From Boswellia sacra (taxonomy: Eukaryota; Streptophyta; Magnoliopsida; Sapindales; Burseraceae), in contig SNVD02006878.1 in assembly GCA_013180625.2 (NCBI GenBank), positions 211,083 through 275,082 on the forward strand: a stretch of DNA of 64,000 nucleotides. Direction: 5' to 3'. Shown here in pieces: positions 1-11,987 of this stretch. The notes under the pieces were generated by a model that did no database searches, was not told the DNA's origin, and was given only the letters and a program-made list of their open reading frames with translations. Position 1 is the first letter of the stretch. Every line of letters starts with the position of its first letter. The position numbers and the translations under genes are program-made.

Positions 1-119
1 AGGAAGGAAAAGACAGAGAGGAAGAGTTATTACTAAAACAAGAGAAGAGGAGGAGAATCGGGTCGTCGAACCGAACCGGATCCCGAGCGGGTTCGACCCG
101 GATTCTCCCCGTTTTCGCA

Positions 120-1845
120 ATGGCGTCCATCTCGTTCTTCACGCTTTTCTCGCTCTTCCTCCTCGTTTACTTCCTCAACGTCAGAAGAGAAGAAATTCCC
201 ACTTCGGAGAATCTATTGTTAGCACTAATCTTCATCGCCATCACTCTGTTCTTGGCGAACAAGAACAAGAAGCTGATCAGACAGATAACGCAAGAAACGA
301 CGAGAAGGTTGAGCTTCTGTTCGAGAAACCAGCCGAAGCCCATCCAGTGGTTCATCGGCGAGCCGGAGGTGGGGAAACGGAGGAACGAGAAGGAGAAGAA
401 CAAGATTGTGCGTGAAGGGGTGGAGTTCTACAGCAACGGAGACTTCTACGAAGGGGAGTTTCACAAAGGAAAGTGCAATGGAAGCGGCGTTTATAATTTC
501 TTCGTGAATGGGAGGTACGAGGGGGAGTGGGTTGATGGGAAGTACGATGGGTACGGAATTGAGAGCTGGGCGAGAGGGAGTAGATACAAGGGACAGTACA
601 GGCAAGGATTGAGACATGGGTATGGAGTTTACAGATTCTTCACTGGAGATTCTTATGCTGGAGAATGGTGTAATGGGCAGAGCCATGGCGTTGGTGTGCA
701 GACTTGCGCTGATGGGAGTTCCTATGTTGGTGAGTTTAAATGTGGCGTCAAACATGGCCTTGGACTTTACCATTTCAGGTAATTTATTTTATTTTGGTTT
801 TTTTTTTCCTTATTTGCAGTTTGTGAATCTGGTGATTCTTTTTTTTTTAACGTTTGATACAACAGTAAATTCGGTTAATTTTCGATAAGTCTGTGTAATT
901 GGATTCATTGTATTTTATTGTTATTACGTGATCAGTTGACTGTGTCTCTGTTTAGAAGATTGAATGCTTGTCATTAGTTTCGTATTATGGTATTTAATGG
1001 CTCCGTTAAAATCTGCTTTTCTGGAATTTTTTTTTTTTTTAATTTTCTGCCAAGATCTCATGATGCTGAAACCACTCCTAAGAGATTCAATTGTAAGTTC
1101 AGAATTATCCAATAATTGGGGTGAAATAGGAATATTATTAATTTTTCTTAACTCTTTGGTTGGATGGTCTGGAGATGAATGCATAGGGTTGTTTTTATTT
1201 AACTTTCTGATAGGAATTAATTGTTTGTATTTCTTAGCTTATTTCAAATTATATGCTCCAAGGGAGACCTATTTTATTTTTGATATTCAGGATTGAAAAT
1301 TACTCTATTGAAGGATTCTCGTTACTGACAGTAAAATTGTTTGTTTTGTAGAAATGGAGATAGATATGCTGGAGAATATTTTGGAGACAAAGTCCATGGT
1401 TTTGGTGTTTATCACTTTGCTAATGGCCACTGTTACGAGGGATCGTGGCATGAAGGCCGCAAGCAAGGCTATGGCTTGTACACTTTTCGCAGTGGTGACA
1501 CTAGATGTGGTGAATGGGATGGTGGCTCCCTGAAGACCCCTCTGCTCCCACTAACAGATTCAGTTCTTAGAGCAGTTCAGGTACTTTTATCTGACATGCA
1601 GAATATATTCTTATTGTCACCTTGCCTGTTCATGGCCGTAACTGTGGCTCACCTAAATGTCTTGGTTCTTCATCATGCAGGGTGCTAGAAAAGCTGCTGA
1701 GCATGCAATTCATCTACGCAAGGTAGATGATCAGGTGACTAAAGCCGTGATGGCTGCAAATAGAGCAGCCACTGCTGCTAGAGTTGCTGCTGTTAAAGCC
1801 GTCCAGAATAGGATGGATGGTAAATTTTGTGATACAGATGTCTAG
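120..1845 (+). CDS. Membrane-anchored MORN-repeat protein (three exons)
   Basis: Exons are 120-778, 1352-1580 and 1681-1845, all with GT-AG introns, giving 350 aa. Residues 1-20 and about 31-47 are hydrophobic, which suggests an N-terminal membrane hairpin or anchor. A basic linker follows. Seven full MORN repeats plus one partial repeat (YxGEWxxGxxHGxGxY pattern) cover about residues 110-277, continuous across the first intron. The C-terminus (about 297-345) is an Ala-rich helix. MORN repeats bind membranes or lipids or act as scaffolds. Annotations such as 'SET7/9 family methyltransferase' for plant relatives rest only on the repeats; no SET domain is visible here. From memory the closest Arabidopsis relatives are At1g21920/At1g77660 (MRF1/MRF2, linked to flowering). 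The third exon could instead be spliced at 1819 to 1903 (see findings). Biochemical function is not shown by the sequence. Confidence 0.9.
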
Positions 1846-3201
1846 GAATTTAGTTTTTTTGCTTCCAAGTGTAAATTTTTGCTAATTTTATGTATTTGCA
1901 AGAGGTCAACCCGTTTGGCAAAAGCTTATCTGAGGTTGACAGAGTATGTTTGAGGTATCGTTGATCACACTGTAACTTGTATATAAACCCATGTATATGA
2001 ATGCAAGATAATAGTTTTGTTTTTAATTTAATTTATTTTATTTCTTCGTTGTAACATCCACTTGATAGAATTTGTGTGGGGTAGTTTCCTTGCATCTTCA
2101 TTATTTGTGTTTAGCAATGCTATAATGAGTCATAGGATTGATTCCATCTTGTCTGTTTCATAGCATCGTCAACAACTACAATAAGGAAGCCTTATCTGCA
2201 ATATTGGGACCTTATCTCAAATAATTAGGAAAGGCTGCAAAATATGGAAAATGCTTTTGGAAAAGATAACTCGGTAATAAAGATACGGCTCCAAAATTGG
2301 GAAGACAAATAAAAAGTTGTGATTTGCTAAAAAATAAGCCCTTGTGCTTCTTTACCCTATTGAATAACTTTTGCTTTTGATCAAACAAACTTTGATGTGC
2401 CAAGCAGTTGTTAAAGCAGATTTGTTTTAAGTTTCTGACAGTTGATTCATCTTTCAGTCAACTATATAATAGTATATCTCAATCTAAATGTTGTTTTTGG
2501 GACAACTACTGCAAAACCATGTGGTAACATCTTTTGAAGCACTATACTTGCAACTAACCATAATTTTAAACCAAACTCCTAGAGATAGGACATACAGTGA
2601 GTGAATCCTGAAATTTATGTATTCAGATATTGCATGTCTTTGCTTTACAATTTCTGTTCAAAGAACAACTCCAACATGACATCCATGCCCATACTTGCAT
2701 CACAGAATGTCGACACTAATAACGTGATAAGATGTGAAAGATCTGGTAGCCATCACACTATGCCCTTTTTATTTTAAACTGTCAGCATGTGTCCTAGGCA
2801 CATAAATACCTTAAGCTCTCCATAAGCTTATCACTTACACAGAGTGGCTCTTTGTGGCTCATGATTAGTTAATTGTGATTAAAACATTGCTCACGTAGAT
2901 GCCTATGTTACATTAGTTAAGTATAAGAAGCCATGTGCCATCCTCGTCCATGTAGGATAATGTTTGGTTCTTGATATTATTCAACGACACAGAGGCACAT
3001 GAGCTTGTGGACCGGCCTGGTGGGTTCTTGTGTCCTGATGATAATACAGTAGCTTTTCATGCATGCTGGATCCACAATCTCTGTTTCATCTAATTTTTTA
3101 AAGACAATATAAAGAATTGTTTCTTTTACCAAGTTTGAAATTTGAAATCTATGCGTGCAGGTTCTATTCCTTGCTTGTGTTAAACTTTGGCTATTACAGC
3201 T

Positions 3202-3235
3202 AGCTAGCTTGGTGGATTCAAATCCACCTCTAGCT
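3202..3235. repeat. Short two-part inverted repeat
   Basis: The outer arms AGCTAG/CTAGCT (3202-3207, 3230-3235) flank the inner arms GGTGGATT/AATCCACC (3211-3218, 3221-3228), leaving a 2-nt spacer. The inner part resembles a tRNA T-arm, but no tRNA body is present. Function is unknown. Confidence 0.5.
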
Positions 3236-6200
3236 AATACTTTCAACCACTCCACATGCATTTCACAAAGAGTAATAAAGCTAAAAAAGCAAGTCCAACA
3301 GGAAAGTTCTGTTTAATTACAAAGATTTTTTTGGGTTTATGTGATGAGATGATTTCTGGTTTCTGCTTTGACTAATCCCAAAGGGGTTTGGTTTATACAG
3401 CCCTCACCTAGCCTTATTTCTAACATGCAACTCTGGATCCTTTTAATTTGTCAATGGGTAGAGAGAGATTGTGTTTTGCAATTAGATTATTTGTTTGTGT
3501 ATATAATGTCTTGTAGCATGTCCCCACCATTGCTATAATAAAAATCACTATGGCAATGGTTATTGGTTAAGCGATGATTTAATAATAGCATGTTCTATTC
3601 ATTTGGGCACCTTGGGAATGTTAAATTACAGACAACTTCAGGGATTCTTGAATTAAATATTTTAGGGCTTTGTTGCATTGATCTCAAAAATCTGATCTAG
3701 TCAAATTTTCTTGGGGGGAATCCCTATTTAATGTGCTGTTAAAAACTATGCCACAAGGTGAGGCCTTTGTCCCAAAAATAATAGAAAAGAATGCAATTGG
3801 GAAGACATATTATTTAATTTACTGAAGAAAATATTAATATAACTTTACTTGTAATAAAGTTTCTAAGCCCATAATTGAGTATTTTGTAAGTTTTGAATAT
3901 AAAGAAGAGAACAGAAAGGAGGCATGTTTGGTTCCTGCATTCATTATTCACTATCGCTTGGCGTTTCTCCTGTCTTTGTCCCATCAGGCTCTCGAGGCTC
4001 CTCTCTCTCCACCCCCAACCCCACCCCCACTATAAATTTTCAGTTAAATAATTAATGGAACCTTATAAACTTTTGATTCTAGAACTAATTTTTGAATAGC
4101 AATCAATCATTACATTACTAGAAACTTTTGAAGATGCTTAGGTGGGCTTATAGCTTTACTTGTGGGTAGATGTAACAATATTCAACATTCATTAACGTTC
4201 AACAATTGGGGGAATTTTAAAAAAAAAAACCACAACTGCTAACCATATATATGCTGCCACATATGATGATGATAAAGTTTGCTTCGGCTTTGGTTTTGTG
4301 CCTGCAACATTATACGGGCCATGTGGCACACTATTATTACATCAATATAGCAATTGTGGCCATGACTATAAAATATGAACTGAAAATCAATAACCAAATG
4401 TAGCTTCTCTTTAGCTTGCAATTTAATCAACCATGATGAAGTTGGATCTTAACTGGCCATCTGGGTGTGGGTTCCCTAATTAGTATAACAAATAAAAGTC
4501 CCCGTATTTTGAACTACTTTCTTAACTACAAGTCAATATTTTCCTCTACAAGAGATGTGACGCCTACTTTTGCTCTTCTGATTAAGTACAACAGAATTGT
4601 TTTTCAGGGATAATTTTTTTTGATACCAGACACAAATGTCTTGGGGGAATAGTTGGCATAAATTATAAGCCAGTTCAAGTACTTTAATGCAACTAGCTCA
4701 GAATAAAATTACTAATAGAGCAAAAGCTAATTCCAATAACTTGTAAACAGATAATTACAATTATTTGAGTAGAGTTACAGAGACAAGCAATTCCCAATTA
4801 CAGTGCAAAGCATGTGCATCTATTATTTTTCACTCTCATGGTACAAGTACATATTCATTGTATGTAGTCTCATTCGTTTTGAAAGTATCTAGTTCTTTGT
4901 TAATTTGTGTAAGGTTAGATATCATATAATGTTTAGTTTTTGTTGATATATTACACCTAATTTCGCATAATACTACGCAAGTACCTCAAAAAAATTAACA
5001 AATCTTTGAAGTTCCCAATGTGAGATCTCTGTATGAAACAGTTATTAACTAATTCCCCCAAATGTTAACCATAGATAAGAGTAAACAATGATGTTAAATT
5101 TTTATCGGTCTTGTCTTTACTGTATATTCTCTACTTGGGATTATTGATTTTAAATTTGAACTGCCTTTAATAAACTATGCAAAGAAAAGGAGGAAAACTT
5201 GTATATCTACTACATTTATAGCAAGTAGCAACTTGGTTTGCAAGCTTGTTGATTAGATATATGCATGAAAATATCCTTGTACTCAAGGTTGGTTAATTTG
5301 TTTCCTGAACCGCAACGTCTCTGACCAGGTTTTGAAATTTATTAGCGGTTCCAAACAAAAACTTCATTTTGACTTGGAATCCAAAAGGGTTTGAAATTCT
5401 TGCCGTCCCTTTAATTTTCCTTATTGTTGAGCATTTAATTTGAAAGTAATGCCCATTTAAAGTAGAGTTTACATGCCAAGAAGTCCATAAGTGTCTGTGA
5501 TTTCAATAACTCTACAAGCTTTGTCGACACTGCTCTATATTAAAACTTCATATCTCTCTATGATCCACATATATCTTCTCCCCCTTGGGGTCTCTTTCTT
5601 GGTGGTGGTAATTATGGAGCATCGTGACTTTGTTAAGTTACCTAATCCAGTCTCCTTTTTTGACTTGATGCAAATACAGGCACTAAATAATGTGAGGTTT
5701 ATAATTAGTTTAGGTTGATTGAACGCTTCAGCAATGGCTTTCTCCCAAGTCCTTCCAAGCTAATTCCTTTTTGATGAATGAAAGGTTGTGTGTTTACGTC
5801 ATGAAAATCTCTCTTTTGACTTTCTGCTCTCTCTGCAAACCAAAGGAGAAAGTAGTTCCCAGAAAAAGTAGATATGCATTGTTGAGCAGATTAATTAATG
5901 TTCACATTTTTTGACTACCATTATGATTTTGATTTGTGATATATAAAGTTACAAATTTCATGTTAACATCATTGTCTATCTACCTACCTACTAGTATTAT
6001 AATACATGCATTGGGTCGGTCTTTTATTATTTTACCTACCTCGCTCCAATAGGTAGACAGTAGGTAAGTTTATGAATAGATTTCACCGCAATAAAAAATT
6101 AAAACTAATAATATATGCAAAAATAATTCTCTTGACTATATTATCTCTGCCTATTTTGCTTGTTCAAAGGCCACGTTACGCAAGCAAGCTGAGACTTAAA

Positions 6201-6308
6201 TACATTCACATTCTTTTGTATGATTTTTCTTTATTAATTTCTTTATTTTGATTTTCTTAATTGCCAAGAAATAATAGGATCTCTTCTGCATACAAAGTCA
6301 AACCGTCT

Positions 6309-6335
6309 TATATATATATATATATATATATATAT
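6309..6335. repeat. (TA)n microsatellite
   Basis: An uninterrupted run of TA dinucleotides in intergenic DNA. Confidence 0.95.
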
Positions 6336-8401
6336 CACAAGAAAGGAATTAACTAAAAAACTACATTAATTTGCATATAAATTATGATCACAACCGTACG
6401 TACGACTCTTAACCGATAAAAAATCTTCAGCTCGAGGCCCAAAATCTTGATAGCTGCCAGTTGACGTTTTGAGATATTCAAAACCATTGGCGTTTACAAT
6501 GATTCATTCAACAATACATATTTATGAGGTTAGATCGTATGTCACTTCACTTGCCAAAGTCAGAGTCTCTGAACGTAATCACGTATGTGCAATTGTGGAT
6601 GGTCGGTTTGAATACAAGTCTTTCTTAGAATCTTAATTGGGAAAAGAAAAATAAAAATTCTTTTGATTGGCCCCTTCTTTTTCCTCACCCGCTAAGTTTT
6701 ATTAGTTCTTTTTCAAACACTTGGAGAGAATGCCTTTCTGCCTGCAAATGTGGACACAATTGCATGCATGCAATACAATGCATTAGGCCTAGGGGGTTAT
6801 CATATATAGTCCATGTACGTTAATACCTATATTACTACTTCTGGCTCGGCTCAGTTATGTTTATTGATTGATGTATACCATATACAAGATTTGTAGATTA
6901 ACCATCATTATCTTGTATATTTATAGATATTTATAACATCCCATATGATGATATGATTTGTCGATCAAACTTGAATTTCTACATCAATCAATCTACAGGG
7001 TTTGCGTAAATGCATGCGCGTATATCATTAATTACTCTTTAGCTGAGAGGACTCGTTGATGAGGGAGCACTAACACTTCCGGTGGGCCAAATATTATTAT
7101 GAAATATATATGTAGGTAAACTACACAGTATCTCTGTCTCGGTTGGATACATATAGATTTATATTGGTTCAGGTCTTTGATGGTGGTTTAGTTTAGTTTA
7201 TGTATAATGGTCGATGACCCACACAACACAACCATATCCACAAAGCAACAAAACATCTGGACGACGTAAACTTATAGCTGTTGCGCTACTAGTTAATCTC
7301 GTTTTTTAAGAACAAATTAATTCAAAACAATTTGATGATTAAATTAAACGGATTAGATATCTAGATGAATGATTGGTTAACTTAACTATCCTTTTATGTT
7401 CAATGTTATAGACATATGCGTGCAAATTCATTGTTAATTCGAATACACTTGATTAATTTTCCATATATATATATATAGTTTATTTATGAGGATTGCCTTC
7501 AAGTTATGAGAGGGAAGTGAAGACCAATAAACTCAATCAACACAACCAAGTGATTATATCCTTGGCCTGCTTGTGGTATCATTAGTATAATTAGCCATTA
7601 TTTGTTGTTCATAGCATCAAGTTCGTCTCACTTTTCGGTAACTTCATTATTTCTGAAAAGACAACTACAATTTGGGTTCCAATTCAGTGAACCCTGTGCG
7701 TACTCAAATTGAACTCTCATTTGTCCTCAGTACTCTTTCCCATCTTCCCTTCAAACTTGTAACATATATACAATATAATATAATGCTAAGAATGGTCAAT
7801 CCAGGAGGACAGAGCAACGGATCAGATCACCTAACGCTTGAACAGAGAAATTGCCAATGATATCTCGCAATCATGAGTACTTGGAACCAGCACATGAAGT
7901 GGTTGGACATGTTTCCAAATGCTGCGCAAACCATTTATTACCATCACTGAATTTCAAGCCCTCTCTTCCATTAATAAATTATTTGTTAAAAATGGCGCTT
8001 AGACACTTGAACAAAATTTATAATAAAATCAGTAGAGAGACTTGAATGAGAAGATCAATGTCTTCGTGTCCCTTTTTAAAACCATACACTGCCTCAGTAA
8101 TGCAGCCATAATTTGTAATGATGGTGAGCTGTGGGAGACAGAAGCAAATCATGCCATCACTACAGTGCAGTTGTAACTTTTTCTTCCATTAATCGTAATC
8201 AAGATTGGCCAGTTTTGTAATGTACAGATTTCAAATCAGAAATTTCGGTTGTGTCTGGCTACACCTCCGCCAATATGAAATGGTATATTGATTCGGGTAG
8301 TATAATGGGCCCGCTATTTGGACTCACTTGGAGGCCTTAACTAAGAGATGAAATTTCATCTATTTCTAATGAGATGGGTCTAGGATAAAGAAAAGCAAAC
8401 C

Positions 8402-8439
8402 CATGATGGGTAGGTTTGAGTCTGAACAGACCCATCATG
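8402..8439. repeat. Perfect 10-bp inverted repeat
   Basis: CATGATGGGT (8402-8411) is mirrored by ACCCATCATG (8430-8439) with an 18-nt spacer. It lies in an intergenic region about 1.2 kb upstream of the RING gene. It could form a hairpin or a dyad binding site; no function can be assigned. Confidence 0.6.
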
Positions 8440-9509
8440 TTCCAGACCCATTGCCATCACCGTAACAGTGTCATCTTGTCTTGAGTTCATGTGGTCAAGG
8501 ACATCGTATGCAATACAAACATGATAAACACAAATGTCAATGGCCTTTTCATGTGAATAGAACCATCCTATTTACATTTACATTTACATGTTAAAAAACA
8601 GGAGCCTCTGCAGTGCTATTACTTGGTGGCTAGAAGGAAGGTACAGGTTCTGGATAGCCCCATAGTCAATGATTCACATAATGTTTCAGGTAAACATATT
8701 AGGCAAAGACAGATAAAAAGGCCCAACAGTGGGGCCCATTTTATCCACTCATTGCAGAACTTTAGGCCCAATGGAGAATGGGGCTGCCAAGCCTGCCATG
8801 GACCAATGGACGAATATAACCAGAGATGATGAATTTTGATGAAAATGATAAAAACACATCCTTTTATATTCATAGATTAATTAAAACATCAAAATATTCC
8901 TATATCATCATCTTCTCCAATATCCATTTTCACACACAATATATCAAAGAGGAAAAGTCTATGTTATTTTTTTCAAAAATATTTATATTATTTTTTAAAT
9001 TTGCCCTTATTTCAGTCCTGCAGGTCTTTACATGTGGGTGTTAATTTGATTTCTCTATAGTTTGTATAAAACGATTTAATGATTATTTCTTCAATAACTA
9101 AACTGCAGCATACATAGCTGTTTGATTAGGCAATCCTAAGCATAACCACAAAAAAAAAGCCAAAATTGGGCAATTGCTAACATCTCTTCCCGGGAAAGTT
9201 AGTTAATTAAACATTATTGCGATACCTATTATCATTAGTTGAGTATTTGTATTCTCAAATTGAACCAAAACTACCCACCCAAAAAAAAAAAAAAAAAAAA
9301 AACTCACAAAGTGCCAGACCTCACTCATCCTTTCCTTAGCATAGACGACAACAACAGTGTGAGCAAACAAATTAAGAGCCTGCAAATCCCAGAAAAAGCA
9401 TCTCTACAGGAAGATATATGCTGAGACAAAGAAAGGATTGCTTTCTGCGACCCCAGAAAGGCAAGCATACTTTGCTCCATGCAATATCTCTTACCTACAT
9501 TTTTTTACG

Positions 9510-9517
9510 TATATATA
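9510..9517 (+). promoter_or_regulatory. Putative TATA box of the RING-H2 gene
   Basis: TATATATA lies about 90 bp upstream of the start codon at 9608. That would put transcription start near 9545 and leave a short 5' UTR. This is inferred from motif and spacing only. Confidence 0.5.
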
Positions 9518-9607
9518 GTTCTGTCCCTTCCTTGATGTCTTCTTCACAAACACTCCAAAGGGTTTTCTTTTCTCAAGCTAATTAACAGGCAAAGATATCA
9601 ATAAGCC

Positions 9608-10597
9608 ATGTCTTTGAGCCCACCTCGGGTGAGAATCAATGGCGCTGACAATGCCAACAATGACATTAATAATACAAGAGCCCTCCAGCTCTACTGGTGC
9701 TACCAATGCCATAGATCAGTCAGGATTTCAACCACAAACCCGGCAGAGATCATTTGTCCTCGGTGTCATGGTCAGTTTGTGCAGGAGATTGAAGTGAATA
9801 GGCCAAGGCAAGTTGTTGATTTCACCGTATTTGATCCCTCTCCCGATGCTCGTTTACTAGAAGCACTTTCTCTTATCCTCGACCCTCCTATCAGGCTAAC
9901 CGATCACCAAGTGCCGCCTCCTCGAGGTCGTTCCTGGTTTCGCCGCAGAAATACAAATGTAGAGCAAGAACCAGAAGCTATGCATCGTCCACTGACTTGG
10001 ATAGTGTTTAGACCTGTAGGACCTCCGACTGCGAGCCCTTTTGAGCCTTTAAGACCCGGAAATCCTGTCCCTCCAGGAGTCAATCCAAGGGACTATTTTT
10101 TTGGTCCAGGGCTGAACCAACTTATTGAGGAAATAACACAAAATGATCGTCCAGGGCCACCTCCTGTCCCAGAGAATAGCATAGATGCAATACCGACTGT
10201 GAAGATCACGGAAGAGCATTTGAAGATTGAGTCAAGTTGTCCGGTTTGTAAGGAGGAGTTTGAGGTTGGTGGGGATGCAAGAGAGTTGCCTTGCAAGCAT
10301 GTGTACCATAGTGAATGTATTGTTCCTTGGTTGAGGTTGCATAATTCTTGCCCGGTTTGTCGACATGAAGTGCCCATTAGTTCTGATTCGTCTGATGGGG
10401 GGTTCACCATGCATGATGATGATGATGATGTTGAAAGTGAGGATCATAATCATGAAGAAGAGGCTAGGAGGAGAAGGTGCTTGAGGTTGAGGCAGTTGGC
10501 TCGTTTGTGGCCTTTCAGAGGAAGATATAGAAGGATTAATCCACAGGGTGATCTTGTTGGTACTTCTCAATCTCAACAAGGTAGGAGGATTAATTGA
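9608..10597 (+). CDS. RING-H2 E3 ubiquitin ligase with N-terminal zinc ribbon
   Basis: A single exon encodes 329 aa, typical of the plant RDUF/CIP8/RING1-like ligases, which are usually intronless. A zinc-ribbon module (zinc_ribbon_9 type) has paired CxxC motifs at C31/C34 and C50/C53. The C3H2C3 RING-H2 finger spans about residues 211-251, with all eight metal ligands present and the expected Trp (PWLRLH) after the histidines. It should recruit an E2 and ubiquitinate substrates, but the substrate is unknown. An acidic patch from a GAT-repeat run (around 10410-10430; DDDDD) and a basic Arg-rich tail follow the RING. No transmembrane segment or signal peptide is seen, so a cytosolic or nuclear location is likely. 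The start at 9608 is the first ATG and is followed at once by the conserved N-terminal region. Confidence 0.93.
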   Translation: MSLSPPRVRINGADNANNDINNTRALQLYWCYQCHRSVRISTTNPAEIICPRCHGQFVQEIEVNRPRQVVDFTVFDPSPDARLLEALSLILDPPIRLTDHQVPPPRGRSWFRRRNTNVEQEPEAMHRPLTWIVFRPVGPPTASPFEPLRPGNPVPPGVNPRDYFFGPGLNQLIEEITQNDRPGPPPVPENSIDAIPTVKITEEHLKIESSCPVCKEEFEVGGDARELPCKHVYHSECIVPWLRLHNSCPVCRHEVPISSDSSDGGFTMHDDDDDVESEDHNHEEEARRRRCLRLRQLARLWPFRGRYRRINPQGDLVGTSQSQQGRRIN

Positions 10598-11987
10598 ATT
10601 GTTCTTCAGTTTCTGATGAATATACGGTAAATTGAATTGTTTATGATCGGTATATGTTAACGTCGTATAATTTGTTAATGTATATTATCAAGGCGATCAA
10701 CTATTACATCTTTCTTACTCTTTAACATTGAAATTATGTTGAATTTTCAGCAGCTGAATCACGGTCACAATCACAATCACAATTACGGTCGCGTTATTGC
10801 AGTATTCTATAGCGCTTACGTGAAGGCGTTCTTGGTAGAAGCCAACTTACATATGTATCTGGGCTTCTTTTGATCATATATAATAGCTTAGCAATTTATT
10901 CTTTCATATGTAAACAAAAACAAATCATACAAGCAAAGATAACGCTCATCTTTGCTATCGTACATTCTTTTCCTTTATTAGTCAATTTAAAAATGGCTGA
11001 AACTTTCTGAAACATTGGCTTTCGAAGGCTTCATTTAATTTGTTGTGTCATTCACTCCTCGAAATCCAGGATCTGTAAGTTATGCAGGTGCCATAGAATT
11101 GTATGCTTGTCCATATTCTCATCCACAACTATGAATTTAAGGGCATTTCGTAAGAAACGATTCAATGATTTATGTACATACTCACTAAATTATTATTCTT
11201 TTTGAAGGAATTGATACAGAGCGATTGAACCTCACTAACGTAATGCATCCTTTATTCAATGTGTAGACAACTAGCATTATTATCATAGATGAGCTACACA
11301 TATAATAACAATAACAATAGTAATAATAAAAATAAATGTAGCTCAAATGCAAGTACTCAACTAATACTAAGGCTAACCAACTGTTTATAACTAATTGTTA
11401 TTTCATAGTTTCTCAAGTGAACCTCGTTCCTTGACCCTCTACAAGATTAATTAGATGATATTACAGCAATTGTCAGCATCGATAAAGTCACCTAAAGCCC
11501 ATTCCCAACTGCAGTCAGACAAATAGTATTCGATATCGAATGCCCACATCTACTTTTAAGAGGACAATATCAGTAACAAACCCATGATAAATTAATAATC
11601 CAAAAGCCGTTTTACCTTTAGCTGCAGAAAACACTTCTGGCTGGCAGGCAGCTTCAGAGAGCCGAGACATTACTACCAAAAACCACTATAATTAACCAAG
11701 GTTTGATGGATTTAATAAAGGGTTTATATTAGGGACAGTTCAAGGCTTCAAGCGCGTATACATTTTTCAAATTGTTTTTTTTTCCAAAAAAAATTTTGAC
11801 ACAAATAAAAGTTTAAACACTATAGTTTCTGGGGTTCAGGGAAAAAGAAGCAGAAATGTGGAGGAAAGGGGCTGTAGCAGTTTCATCATGAAGCAATTCA
11901 TACTTGTACAAACCACGCTCTTGGATATCATCTCAACAAAGACACCTACCAGCATATAAAGCCTTCAGCGTATGCCACCTCTTCATA
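10598..11987. other. Intergenic region between convergent genes
   Basis: AT-rich DNA between the 3' ends of the RING gene (+) and the YbaK gene (-). It must hold both 3' UTRs and terminators. I see no gene or bounded transposon in it. Confidence 0.6.

Larger units (their letters stand above)
1846..9509. other. Long AT-rich intergenic region, no supported gene
   Basis: This stretch of more than 7 kb lies between the MORN gene and the RING gene. Open frames in it are short, low in coding character and unrelated to any family I recognise. It holds small palindromes, a TA microsatellite and the upstream region of the RING gene. A GC-richer patch around 8620-8830 carries several GGCCCA/GGGCCC motifs but no convincing exon. 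Confidence 0.6.

Noticed and set aside
3211..3228. Possible tRNA T-arm
   Set aside because: No acceptor, D or anticodon arms can be placed around it, and the loop does not fit the tRNA pattern.
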